NCBI GenBank assembly: GCA_937916505.1
Contig: CALFSW010000267.1
Coordinates: 1-56,850 of the forward strand
Source: an uncultured Verrucomicrobiales bacterium
Lineage (GTDB): Bacteria > Verrucomicrobiota > Verrucomicrobiia > Verrucomicrobiales > Akkermansiaceae
Reading direction: 5' to 3'
Length of the DNA stretch: 56,850 nucleotides
How positions within the stretch are numbered: position 1 is the first letter of the stretch; each line of letters begins with the position of its first letter. A program made the position numbers and the translations under genes. Below the pieces are notes generated by a model, which worked only from the letters and a program-made list of their open reading frames with translations, was not told the origin of the DNA and did not search any database. Of the stretch, positions 38,108 to 46,818 are shown piece after piece.

Positions 38108-38914
38108 GTGGAGAGGGTGAATTCAAAGCAAGAGCAAGGGCCAAAAGGCGGGGAGTTTTATCCCCGTTGGCGGACTGTTTTGCACTTTTTAGCAGGCTTG
38201 GCTTTCATGGTGGTGTGTTGGCCGTTGGGGGTGGTGTTTGTTTTACTGACAAAGATTTGGTCAAGGCTGCGCGGTGATTTGGAAGGGGAGCATCGGGCGG
38301 CGGGGCAGCGGGCGCTGAGTCGGTTTTTTCGGTTTTGGTTGAAAGGGCTGATGGTTTTGGGGATCGTACGGATCGAGGATGAGGAATTGGCGAAGAGGGT
38401 GCCGTTGGAAGGGCCGTTGGTGATTGTCGGGAATCATCCGGCCTTGTGGGATTCTCTTTTGATCATAAGGCACTGCGAGGCCGTGAGTTGTATCATAAAG
38501 GCAAGTTTGCTGTTAAATCCGTTCTTGCGAGGCGGGGCGCTTTTTGCGGGGTTTTTGCCGAATACGCCGCGGCTAAGTATGATTCGAAGTGCGGTGGAGC
38601 GGCTGAGATCGGGCGGGCAGTTGTTGCTGTTTCCGGAGGGGACACGGACGAGGGTGGAGAACGGAGTGTTGAATGCCTTCTCCCCGGGGATGGCACTGAT
38701 GGTGAAGAAATCGGGAGTGCCGGTGCTGCCGGTTTTTATTCAAACGAACAGCCCCTATCTTGGAAAAGGATGGCCGATTTGGAAGATGCCGGATTTTCCA
38801 GTGAGGATTTCGGTGAGGGTGGGAGATGTGCTGGAGGTGGGAGACGACGAGAGTGTGCGTGAGTTCTCAGAGCGGGTTGAGGAGATCTTTCGGGGACAAT
38901 TGCAGCGGGGTTGA
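38108..38914 (+). CDS. PlsC-like lysophospholipid acyltransferase family protein
   Basis: 268 residues from a GTG at 38108. One or two membrane helices near the N-terminus (L-A-G-L-A-F-M-V-V-C-W-P-L-G-V-V-F-V-L-L) precede the acyltransferase domain with N-H-P-A-L-W-D (H-x4-D) and F-P-E-G-T-R-T. The enzyme transfers an acyl chain to a lipid or glycolipid acceptor at the inner membrane. It is followed on the same strand by the GT2 and methyltransferase genes (42-base gap, then 8-base overlap). Acyltransferase beside GT2 is a familiar pair in aryl-polyene and flexirubin lipid clusters. Confidence 0.9.
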   Translation: MERVNSKQEQGPKGGEFYPRWRTVLHFLAGLAFMVVCWPLGVVFVLLTKIWSRLRGDLEGEHRAAGQRALSRFFRFWLKGLMVLGIVRIEDEELAKRVPLEGPLVIVGNHPALWDSLLIIRHCEAVSCIIKASLLLNPFLRGGALFAGFLPNTPRLSMIRSAVERLRSGGQLLLFPEGTRTRVENGVLNAFSPGMALMVKKSGVPVLPVFIQTNSPYLGKGWPIWKMPDFPVRISVRVGDVLEVGDDESVREFSERVEEIFRGQLQRG

Positions 38915-38955
38915 TTGACATTCGGGAGCGGGGCGGGGAGGCTCGGATCTTATTG

Positions 38956-39714
38956 ATGAGAGCGGCTGTTTTGATTCCTTCCTACAACTCGGGGCCGCTT
39001 CTACAAGAAACGGTGAAAGAGGTTTTGGGGGAGTGGAACGAGGTGCTGGTCGTGATCGATGGAAGCACGGATGGAAGTGATGAGGGACTGGAAGAGCTGG
39101 AGGAGGAGGGGAAATCGTTGACGGTTCATCGTCTTCCGGAAAATCGGGGGAAAGGGGCAGCGGTGTTGCAGGGAATCAATCTGTTGGCCGAGAGGGGCTT
39201 GACCCATGCGTTGACGATGGATGCGGATGGGCAGCACCCGGCGGGACATATTCCGAAGTTTATGAGGGCCGGTGGAGAGCATCCGGAGGCTTTGGTTCTG
39301 GGCGAGCCGGTTTTTGACGATGATGCCCCGGCGTTGCGAGTGCAGGGGCGGAAGGTGTCGAATACCTGGGCGAATCTGGAGACATTGTGGTGGGGGATTC
39401 ACGATTCGCTTTTTGGGATGCGGCTTTACCCGATCGAGCCTTTGCAGAAGATTTTTGCTTCGACGAGGGGAGCACGGCGTTTCGATTTTGATCCCGAGGT
39501 GGCGGTGAGATTTTGTTGGAAGGGTGTTCCGGTGATTAATATTAAGACGCCGGTCAGGTATCTGAGTGAGGAAGAAGGGGGAGCGAGCCAATTCCGGTAT
39601 TTACGGGACAACACTCTCCTGACGTGGATGCATTTCCGGCTGTTTTTTGGCTTTTTGATCCGCCTTCCGGGGTTGGCGGTTCGTGGACGCAACCCTTTGA
39701 AAAATTATGTCTAA
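38956..39714 (+). CDS. Family 2 glycosyltransferase
   Basis: 252 residues from the ATG at 38956; a TTG at 38911 would overlap the previous gene. The GT-A pattern is clear: V-L-I-P-S-Y-N-S-G, V-V-I-D-G-S-T-D-G, N-R-G-K-G-A-A-V, then T-M-D-A-D-G-Q-H-P (D-x-D) and G-M-R-L-Y-P. The motifs resemble dolichol-phosphate- or undecaprenyl-phosphate-linked transferases. It is the middle gene of the acyltransferase-GT2-methyltransferase operon. Confidence 0.9.
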   Translation: MRAAVLIPSYNSGPLLQETVKEVLGEWNEVLVVIDGSTDGSDEGLEELEEEGKSLTVHRLPENRGKGAAVLQGINLLAERGLTHALTMDADGQHPAGHIPKFMRAGGEHPEALVLGEPVFDDDAPALRVQGRKVSNTWANLETLWWGIHDSLFGMRLYPIEPLQKIFASTRGARRFDFDPEVAVRFCWKGVPVINIKTPVRYLSEEEGGASQFRYLRDNTLLTWMHFRLFFGFLIRLPGLAVRGRNPLKNYV

Positions 39715-40378
39715 TACAAAGGAGATCGCAAAGCGGATTGCGTCCCTTTGCAAGGGGGTTTATGTGCGGAACTACACGCGATCAAAGCTGTTGTCCGATC
39801 CCCTTTATGGAGGGGTCTTTGAGGAGTTGAAGGGAAGGGAGATGCCGCTGCTGGATGTGGGGTGCGGGATGGGGATTCTGGGACTTTATTTGCGGGAGCG
39901 GGGCTGTGAGATGCCCATTCACGGATTCGACTACGATGGGCGTAAGATTGAGGACGGGAAGTTCATGGTGGAGAAGGGTGGCTATGAGGGGATCACTCTT
40001 TCGCAGGGCGATGCGCGTAGCGAGCTTCCCGGGCAGGAGGGGGATGTTTCAATCCTGGATATTCTTCAGTTTTTCGAGGAGGACGAGCAACGGGTGCTTT
40101 TGGGTGAGGCTGCCAAGCGAGTGGCCCCGGGAGGAAAACTGGTGATTCGAAGTGGGTTGCAGGAAAAAAATCTGCGGTTTTTTGTGACCTGGTTGGGAGA
40201 TCTTTTTGCACGGGCTTGTTTTTGGATGAAGGCGGCACCGGTGCATTATCCGACGTCTGAGTTTATGAGGACGGTGTTGGAAAAAGAGGGTTTCGAAGTT
40301 GAAGTGAGGCCGTTTTGGGGGAAGACGCCTTTTAACAATTATCTGATCGTGGGAATTCGGGGGCATTTGATTAAGTGA
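39707..40378 (+). CDS. Class I SAM-dependent methyltransferase
   Basis: 223 residues, overlapping the GT2 stop by 8 bases. Motif I is L-L-D-V-G-C-G-M-G-I-L-G, with an acidic D in G-F-D-Y-D, a motif near D-I-L-Q-F-F-E-E-D and a post-motif A-P-G-G-K-L-V-I-R. The substrate is unknown; in this operon it would modify a lipid or glycolipid head group or tail. The gene ends the tight trio, with 172 bases before the EhpF-like gene. Confidence 0.88.
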   Translation: MSNTKEIAKRIASLCKGVYVRNYTRSKLLSDPLYGGVFEELKGREMPLLDVGCGMGILGLYLRERGCEMPIHGFDYDGRKIEDGKFMVEKGGYEGITLSQGDARSELPGQEGDVSILDILQFFEEDEQRVLLGEAAKRVAPGGKLVIRSGLQEKNLRFFVTWLGDLFARACFWMKAAPVHYPTSEFMRTVLEKEGFEVEVRPFWGKTPFNNYLIVGIRGHLIK

Positions 40379-40550
40379 GCCTGATTAAATATTTTGAAGT
40401 CATTGCACGATGGGTGGGTGATCGTCGCTTGTGAACCCTGCTGCGTGAGATCCTTTTTAAGGAATTTTTAGGCGAGATTGAAAAACTCCTTCTTGCGGGT
40501 GTGGCCCGTTAGGTTACTTCTGTGTTCACGCATTTTGCAGCCCACAGATT

Positions 40551-41621
40551 ATGAGTTCCTCGCTGACCGTAGAAGAAGCCCGCGCCCAAGTTGATTCCCA
40601 GACCCGGGAGCTGATCAACTGGCATTTTTCTCCTGAAACCGGATGTCCCTACTGGCTTGATTGGGCCAAGGGTGCCGGTTGGGATCCGAGAGAGAAGGTG
40701 CAGTCTTTTGCGGACATGTTGCACTTTGATAACTTCGATGACGAAGTTTTGCGAAAAGAGGATCCTGCCAAGTTCATTCCGAAGGCCTACGAAGGCCGCC
40801 CATACAATGTTTTCGAAACCGGTGGCACCACCGGAATGCCCAAGCAGCGGATTGGCTGGGATGACTACAAGACAGATTACACCGAGTTTTCGGAGCACTA
40901 CGGGCCGGACTTTTTCCCCCAAGGGGCGAATTGGCTGATGGTGGGGCCGACCGGTCCGCGTCGTCTTCGGATGGCGATCGAGCATTTGGCCAATATTCGC
41001 GGAGGAGCTTGTTACTTCATCGATCTCGATCCCCGTTGGGTGAAGCGCTTGATCGGAATGGGCGAAATGCAGATGGCGAAAGCTTATCAGGAGCACGTGA
41101 TTGATCAAGCGGTGACCATTCTCCGTCATCGTGACATCAAGTGCATCTTCACCACGCCGCGTTTGCTGGAGAGTCTTTCGCTCCGGATGTCGCTGGCCGA
41201 TGCCGGGATCCGGGGGGTTTTTGCTGGAGGCACCACGATGACTCCGCAGTATGTGAAATTTATTCAGGAAGAAGTTTTGGAAGGGAAGATCAACTATGCT
41301 CCCACTTACGGGAATACCTTGATGGGTCTCGCGATCTCCAAGAAGCGGGAGCCCGGCGAGTATTCGCTGACCTATTACGCGCCGCAGCCTCGTGCGATTT
41401 TGCGGGTGGTTGATCCAAAGGACTCGACGAAGGTGGTAGATTACGGGGAATACGGTCGAGTCGAACTTACGACGATGACAAAAGAGTTTTTTGTGCCAAG
41501 GTTTCTTGAGCGTGACGAAGCGATTCGTCGTCCGGAATGTGACGAGTTTCCATGGGACGGTGTTGGTGATGTCCGCCCGTTCCAGTCCGGGAGCAAAGCC
41601 GTCATTGAAGGTGTTTACTAA
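40551..41621 (+). CDS. EhpF-like adenylate-forming enzyme (short ANL family)
   Basis: 356 residues, well short of full-length ANL enzymes because the mobile C-terminal domain is lacking. The nucleotide loop is E-T-G-G-T-T-G-M-P-K-Q, and later motifs include Y-A-P-T-Y-G-N-T-L-M-G and Y-G-E-Y-G-R-V. The length and motifs resemble EhpF of griseoluteate phenazine biosynthesis, which activates a carboxylate for reduction, and more loosely LuxE. An aldehyde-dehydrogenase-type gene follows after 11 bases, the same pairing as EhpF with EhpG. Together they would convert a carboxylic acid to an aldehyde through an acyl-adenylate. The identity of the acid is unknown. Confidence 0.75.
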   Translation: MSSSLTVEEARAQVDSQTRELINWHFSPETGCPYWLDWAKGAGWDPREKVQSFADMLHFDNFDDEVLRKEDPAKFIPKAYEGRPYNVFETGGTTGMPKQRIGWDDYKTDYTEFSEHYGPDFFPQGANWLMVGPTGPRRLRMAIEHLANIRGGACYFIDLDPRWVKRLIGMGEMQMAKAYQEHVIDQAVTILRHRDIKCIFTTPRLLESLSLRMSLADAGIRGVFAGGTTMTPQYVKFIQEEVLEGKINYAPTYGNTLMGLAISKKREPGEYSLTYYAPQPRAILRVVDPKDSTKVVDYGEYGRVELTTMTKEFFVPRFLERDEAIRRPECDEFPWDGVGDVRPFQSGSKAVIEGVY

Positions 41622-41632
41622 AATCAAGAGCC

Positions 41633-43045
41633 ATGCAAATTCCCATTCTCCGCCTCGGCGAAACCTACGAGTCAGCCGACTTGATCAAACTCAATGACGA
41701 CCTTGTCACGCATACCGCGAACCCGGGGCTGATCCGGCGTGATTTGCTTCGGATCGCAGAGTCCAAAGCGGCCCTCGATGCCATTCCGGCCGAGACGCTC
41801 GCTGATTATTGCGAAGCAGCGGCCGAGCTGTTCATGAATGCGGAACTGCCCTGTGGCGACTCGACCCAGGGGCCCGGTGATTATGTCGAATCGCTTTCCG
41901 CGCTGACCCGGTTGCCGCACACCCTCGTGCGGATGAACATGGGGAAGATTCATGCCGCGATGTCGCAGATTCGCACTGTGATCGGCGGGCTGACGCGCGG
42001 GATGCCGTTGGAAATTTTCGATCGGGGGATTACCTCGGTCGGCGGGCTCGAGGTGAACTATTATCCGGCCACCAGTTCGCTGGGGGTATCATTGCCAAGC
42101 AATGCTCCGGCGGTGAATTCGCTCTGGCTTCCTGCATTGGTGATGAAAATTCCAGTCATGTTGAAGCCGGGCCGGGAAGATCCTTTTACCCCCCTTCGGA
42201 TTGTCCAGGCCATGATTCAGGCTGGTTTTCCAAAGGAGGCCTTCGGCTACTATCCGACGACTCACGAAGGTGGCGATACCTTGCTGACCTCGTGTGGAGC
42301 CGGTATCGCTTTTGGTTCCGATGTCACCGTGCGAAAGTATGCGCCCTTTAAAAACATTCAGGTTCACGGAACGGGTCGTTCCAAGATTTTGATTGGGGAG
42401 GACTTCATTGATAAATGGGAAGACTACCTCGATGTTTTGGTGACCTCGATTTCAGCCAATGGTGGACGTAGTTGTATCAATACTTCCTCGATTCTGGTGC
42501 CGTCTCATCGCGATGAGATCGCCGAGGCGCTGGCAGCCAGGCTTGCCGAGATCAAGCCACTCGCCCGTGATGATTCCAAGGCGCTCCTTTGTGGTTTCGC
42601 CAATACTGCGATGGCGGAAGGGATTGATGGCATGATTGAAGATCTTCTTAAAGAAGATGGGGCTTATGATGCCACTGCTGCTCATCGCGGCGGAGATCGC
42701 AAGGTGGAAGCCTTCGGTCAAACCTATCTCTGCCCCACTTTGATCTCCTGTGACGACAAGGATCATGCGCTTGCGAATACCGAGTTCATGTTCCCCTACG
42801 CGAGCATCGTCGAAATGCCGCAGTCCGAGATGTTGGCAAGCATCGGCGAAACTCTGGTGGTGAGTGCTTTCACTGAAAACAAGGATTGGATTCAAGATCT
42901 CATGCTCAGTCCCGATATCGAGCGCCTCAACATCGGACCGTTCCCGACGAACCGGGTGCAATGGGAGCAGCCGCATGAAGGAAATCTCTTCGAATTCCTC
43001 TACCGCCGCCGCGCGATTCAGGGGGATCTCTCGGCTGTCGGTTGA
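41633..43045 (+). CDS. Aldehyde dehydrogenase-type acyl reductase (EhpG/LuxC-like partner)
   Basis: 470 residues. The catalytic cysteine motif G-G-R-S-C-I-N-T-S-S lies where ALDH enzymes have their nucleophile, and the cofactor region reads V-M-L-K-P-G-R-E-D-P-F, with P-S-N-A-P-A-V-N-S upstream. With an adenylating enzyme directly before it (11 bases), reduction of an activated acyl group to an aldehyde is the best reading, rather than aldehyde oxidation. NAD(P)H use is expected from the family. Confidence 0.78.
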   Translation: MQIPILRLGETYESADLIKLNDDLVTHTANPGLIRRDLLRIAESKAALDAIPAETLADYCEAAAELFMNAELPCGDSTQGPGDYVESLSALTRLPHTLVRMNMGKIHAAMSQIRTVIGGLTRGMPLEIFDRGITSVGGLEVNYYPATSSLGVSLPSNAPAVNSLWLPALVMKIPVMLKPGREDPFTPLRIVQAMIQAGFPKEAFGYYPTTHEGGDTLLTSCGAGIAFGSDVTVRKYAPFKNIQVHGTGRSKILIGEDFIDKWEDYLDVLVTSISANGGRSCINTSSILVPSHRDEIAEALAARLAEIKPLARDDSKALLCGFANTAMAEGIDGMIEDLLKEDGAYDATAAHRGGDRKVEAFGQTYLCPTLISCDDKDHALANTEFMFPYASIVEMPQSEMLASIGETLVVSAFTENKDWIQDLMLSPDIERLNIGPFPTNRVQWEQPHEGNLFEFLYRRRAIQGDLSAVG

Positions 43046-43451
43046 TGGCTTCATCATTGCCATTCCCTATTTTTCAATGGGATGGAGCTCCTGCCATGTT
43101 TGTCCAAGACAAATATTCCTGATCGGAAGCTCTGATCCGTGTCCACTGTGATGATTCGTGGTGAGGTGTGAACCGCGTCGTTTGTTCGCAATTGCCCACT
43201 TGGAAAAAACCACCGTCGCCTTAACCGCGTCTTTTTTGATCCAACCGTATTACGGATTCGCTTCGTGAACCTGCTGACCGTCCTTTTGCAATGACCGGAG
43301 AGCGCAGTGGTCTCCTTTCCTGTAAACACCGGATCGAGAGCCAGTTCGTTCCGGCTTTGGTGGGAGCAGCCTCATTGTAATGAACTCTATTCTTGATCGT
43401 GGGGAACGGCAGCCTTTACCCGTTCCCTGATCCCGATAGGTTGTTGCGGTT
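43046..43451. other. Intergenic stretch, nothing recognised
   Basis: About 400 bases between the aldehyde-dehydrogenase-type gene and the ABC ATPase. Open frames here (such as one of 91 codons on the minus strand, 43054-43329) are basic and unlike natural proteins. No clear tRNA or repeat is seen. The region probably holds the terminator of the upstream operon and the promoter of the transporter genes. Confidence 0.4.
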
Positions 43452-44204
43452 GTGACACCCCGGATTCCTGTTCTTCGTCTTGAAAACGTTTCCCGCTATT
43501 TCGGAGAATTCCGGGCGGTTGACCAGCTCACCCTTCAAGTCGGGGCCGGTGAAATTGTGGGGCTTCTTGGCCCGAACGGGGCCGGGAAGACGACGACGGT
43601 GAAGATGTTGATGGGGATGATGCGGCAATCTTCCGGGGATTTGTCGATCTTTGGAATGGATTGTTTTTCGGAGCGAAGCGAGGTGCAGAAGCGGGTGGGC
43701 TTCCTTCCGGATGAGCCAAACTTTCAGAATCATCTCCGGGGAATCGAGCTCTTGGATTTTGTGGGGAAGGTGAGGGGATTGTCTCCCGAAGCGATCACGG
43801 CGCATATCGACGATGTGGGAGAGAAGCTTGGGCTGGTGGAGGATTTGGGAGAATTTGCGGCGAACTATTCGAAGGGGATGCGTAAGAAGCTGGCCTTTCT
43901 GATGGCGACCGTTCACCAGCCGGAATTGCTCATCATGGATGAGCCAACCAATGGCCTGGATCCGGTGGCAACGCGCTCGTTTTTGGATATCGTGAAGCGT
44001 TATGTGGAGAGGGGAACGGGGGTGCTGTATTCGACCCACCTTCTCGACCAGGCGGAGAAGGTTTGTCATCGCTGTGTGGTGATGAACCGGGGGAAGTTGG
44101 TCGCGGAAGGAACGGTGGATTCTCTGAAAGCTGAATCAGGAGTGGCGACACTGGAGGAAGTCTTTTTTGCGGTGACCGGCGAAAGCGAATTGAGCGATGT
44201 CTGA
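43452..44204 (+). CDS. ABC transporter ATP-binding protein
   Basis: 250 residues from a GTG at 43452. Walker A is G-P-N-G-A-G-K-T-T, the signature is N-Y-S-K-G-M-R-K-K, and Walker B is L-L-I-M-D-E-P-T-N-G-L-D. These are typical of ABC-2 type exporters for drugs, lipids or polysaccharides. The stop overlaps the start of the permease gene (44197) by 8 bases, so they are translationally coupled and form one transporter. Confidence 0.93.
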   Translation: MTPRIPVLRLENVSRYFGEFRAVDQLTLQVGAGEIVGLLGPNGAGKTTTVKMLMGMMRQSSGDLSIFGMDCFSERSEVQKRVGFLPDEPNFQNHLRGIELLDFVGKVRGLSPEAITAHIDDVGEKLGLVEDLGEFAANYSKGMRKKLAFLMATVHQPELLIMDEPTNGLDPVATRSFLDIVKRYVERGTGVLYSTHLLDQAEKVCHRCVVMNRGKLVAEGTVDSLKAESGVATLEEVFFAVTGESELSDV

Positions 44205-46695
44205 TTCCCGGCACAAGCCCCGGCGGGAGGCGATCAAGGCGATGCTGCTGTTGTCGTGGTATCGGTTTCGACACACCTTGGGGTGGTCCGGACATGCCGT
44301 CAGGCGTTTTCGTGAGCCGACGCACGCGAAGCAGAGTAAGAGATCGTGGCTCTTTCTTTTGATGGGAGGGCTGTTTTTGGCGCAGGGGTTTTGGATGACC
44401 CACCGGATGATCGACAGCTATGCGGATCGATCATTGGCGATCGAGGGCGATGTGATCGCGGTCGATGAAATGACTCATCGGAACCTTGTGAACAAAGCAT
44501 CGTCCTGGGAAACGATGACTGATCAGGAAGTCGAAATCGATCTGATGTTCGATCTGATGGTGAGCAAGTACGAGTGGGAGAGGATGGAGCTGCCTCCTCT
44601 GGAGGCCGTCGACATTGTTGCGAAGTTTCGAGAGCGCGGGATTGCCGGCTTCCGGAGCTATGAGGCCTTTTCGAAAGGGCGCATGACTTTGCAGGATCTG
44701 AAGGGCGGGGAAAGATCCCGTTTCACTCGTTTGTTTGGAATGATTTTTCTGGGGCTAATGGTTGCGTTGCTCTTCATGCCGATGGCCATCCGACAAAAGA
44801 ACCTCGCGGCGACGAGTGATCATCAGGAATGGCTCTTTTCCCTGCCAATGAAGGAGTCGGTATTGTTGACGGGGACCTTCTTTTCAAGCGTGCTGATTCG
44901 GCCGCTGGTCTACCTCATTTTGTGGCCCTTACTGACCAACATGCTGATCGCGAATGGTTATGGCATTCCTTTCTCGGCGGTGGCGGCGATCGGATTGGCG
45001 TTTTTGGTGTCGGTCGCGATTTCAGGGGTGGAAATTCTGCTGGATACCTGGATGAGGGCCCGGGCACCGGCGGTGGTTTTGAAAAATGCCCAGATGGTTT
45101 TTTCGGTGCTGGGGTTGCTCTCGTTTTATGCGGTGTTGGCGGCCTGTCTCGCGGGTGGTCCGTCGTTCCCGTGGGTGAATTGGCTGGCGATGAGGTTCCC
45201 CGGAGATCTGGGGCAGCCGGTGGGTGAAGTGATGGTCTCTTCGGTAGGAGCGATGACCCTGTGGATTCTGGGGGTGGCGGTGATTTTGGGTTTTGGAGGC
45301 TGTGCTTTGGCGGGCCGTTTTATGCGGAGTGGTTGGCTCTCGGGGCACGGGCTGCACTCGCATGATCGTGGCCTTGAGGGTAAGAGTTTGAAGGGAGGGA
45401 GTCTTCTGAAATTTGAATGCCTGCTGCTTTTGCGGGACCGGACATTGGCGATGCAGGTCATTTTGGTGCCGATCCTCATTGTGGGCTATCAGGTGTTGAT
45501 CAATCCCTCGATGGTGCAGTCGGTGACGGCGGCCGGGATTTGTGCGATGGCGTATGCTTGCGGGACTTATGCGAGTTTGATCACGGCTCCGCAGCTTTTG
45601 ATGTCGGAGGCGAAAGGGGTGTGGCTGATCTACAATTTGCCCGTTCCGGTGGCGGCTTACTTTCGGCGTCGTGAAACTTTGTGGCGGGCGGTGGCGACGG
45701 GTGTGGCAGTGGTGTTGGTGGTCGTGATGTTGTTTACGAGTGGCTCATTTCGGGTGGAAGATCTATGGCGTTATTTGGCGGCGGTCCTGGGAGTTTGGGT
45801 GATGGGGCGGGTGGCCAGCGGGGTGGTGATGGGAAGACCGCAGATGCCGGATGTGGCGTCGGGTGAAATGCCGAACCTTTCTTTTGGGAGGATGTATGGC
45901 GCGATGATGATGGCGGGGATTTTTGGCGGACTTTTGTGGCAGGGATTGGTCTGGCCGGTGGTCAGCGCGTTGGTGATTTTTTGGTTCCTTGGGGTGGCGA
46001 TCTGGCAGCGGAGGGACATTAGTTTTAGCTATCTCCTGGAGCCGGTGGAGGAAGAGCCACCGGGTTGGGGAGTCGATGATGGACTTTGGGCGGTGGTGGT
46101 CTTTTTCGTGGTGCAAGTGGCGGTGGCTGTCATCGGGGCGATGTCAGGCCAGATGACAAACGGGCTGGTTTTGGTTTCGTTCGTGGCGGGTGGATTGGCC
46201 GCCCTGTTTTTTGCGTGGCGTCGTCGGGAGGGAAAAGGAATTCCGCTTCCCGGGATTCCCGGCGATGACGAAAAGAGAGGATGGAAGACGATCGCGATGG
46301 AGACCGGGTTTGCGACTGCGCTTTGTCTGGCCGTGGGGATTGGCTGGACCAAGGTCTTGGAGACGGGGATTTTTGGAGACGCTGGAGCGGGAGGGTTTGC
46401 ATGGAATCCGATCGTTCTCATACTGCTTGCGGTGGTGGCTGCGCCCCTATTGGAGGAACTTCTTTTCCGGGGATTTATGTGCCGGACGATGTTGGCCTTC
46501 TGGTCGAAAAGGAATGCCGTTCTGGGAAGCGCCCTGATCTTCGCGATCGTGCATCCGGGAACTTCGTTTCCGCCGGTCTTTCTCCTCGGGATTGCAACGG
46601 CGGTGCTTTATTTGCGGAGCCGTTCGGTGGTGCCGGGAATGGTGCTACACGCACTCTATAATTTGGGCATTGTCTGGCTCGCGTTGGCAGGCTGA
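44197..46695 (+). CDS. ABC-2 type permease fused to a CPBP (CAAX-protease-like) membrane domain
   Basis: 832 residues, polytopic. Residues 1-600 hold the permease with many helices and a soluble loop (about 85-185). The last 230 residues contain the CPBP intramembrane protease signature: E-E-L-L-F-R-G with the paired glutamates, a histidine in F-A-I-V-H-P-G and a final H-A-L-Y-N. CPBP domains cut prenylated or hydrophobic peptides or modify peptide precursors, and often accompany bacteriocin transporters. Here the protease is in the same polypeptide as the exporter. Direct coupling of processing and export is inference. The ATPase gene is upstream. Confidence 0.85.
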   Translation: MSDSRHKPRREAIKAMLLLSWYRFRHTLGWSGHAVRRFREPTHAKQSKRSWLFLLMGGLFLAQGFWMTHRMIDSYADRSLAIEGDVIAVDEMTHRNLVNKASSWETMTDQEVEIDLMFDLMVSKYEWERMELPPLEAVDIVAKFRERGIAGFRSYEAFSKGRMTLQDLKGGERSRFTRLFGMIFLGLMVALLFMPMAIRQKNLAATSDHQEWLFSLPMKESVLLTGTFFSSVLIRPLVYLILWPLLTNMLIANGYGIPFSAVAAIGLAFLVSVAISGVEILLDTWMRARAPAVVLKNAQMVFSVLGLLSFYAVLAACLAGGPSFPWVNWLAMRFPGDLGQPVGEVMVSSVGAMTLWILGVAVILGFGGCALAGRFMRSGWLSGHGLHSHDRGLEGKSLKGGSLLKFECLLLLRDRTLAMQVILVPILIVGYQVLINPSMVQSVTAAGICAMAYACGTYASLITAPQLLMSEAKGVWLIYNLPVPVAAYFRRRETLWRAVATGVAVVLVVVMLFTSGSFRVEDLWRYLAAVLGVWVMGRVASGVVMGRPQMPDVASGEMPNLSFGRMYGAMMMAGIFGGLLWQGLVWPVVSALVIFWFLGVAIWQRRDISFSYLLEPVEEEPPGWGVDDGLWAVVVFFVVQVAVAVIGAMSGQMTNGLVLVSFVAGGLAALFFAWRRREGKGIPLPGIPGDDEKRGWKTIAMETGFATALCLAVGIGWTKVLETGIFGDAGAGGFAWNPIVLILLAVVAAPLLEELLFRGFMCRTMLAFWSKRNAVLGSALIFAIVHPGTSFPPVFLLGIATAVLYLRSRSVVPGMVLHALYNLGIVWLALAG

Positions 46696-46818
46696 AAGGG
46701 GTCTTCTCCGAGTTTGCAGTTCTCACCGTGAAAGGCAGTGGGCGAAAGGACGGGACGTTGGATTTAGTGTGCCTGATGATTGGCGGGGTTTGAAGTGGGG
46801 GAGTGAGTAGGGTAATGT

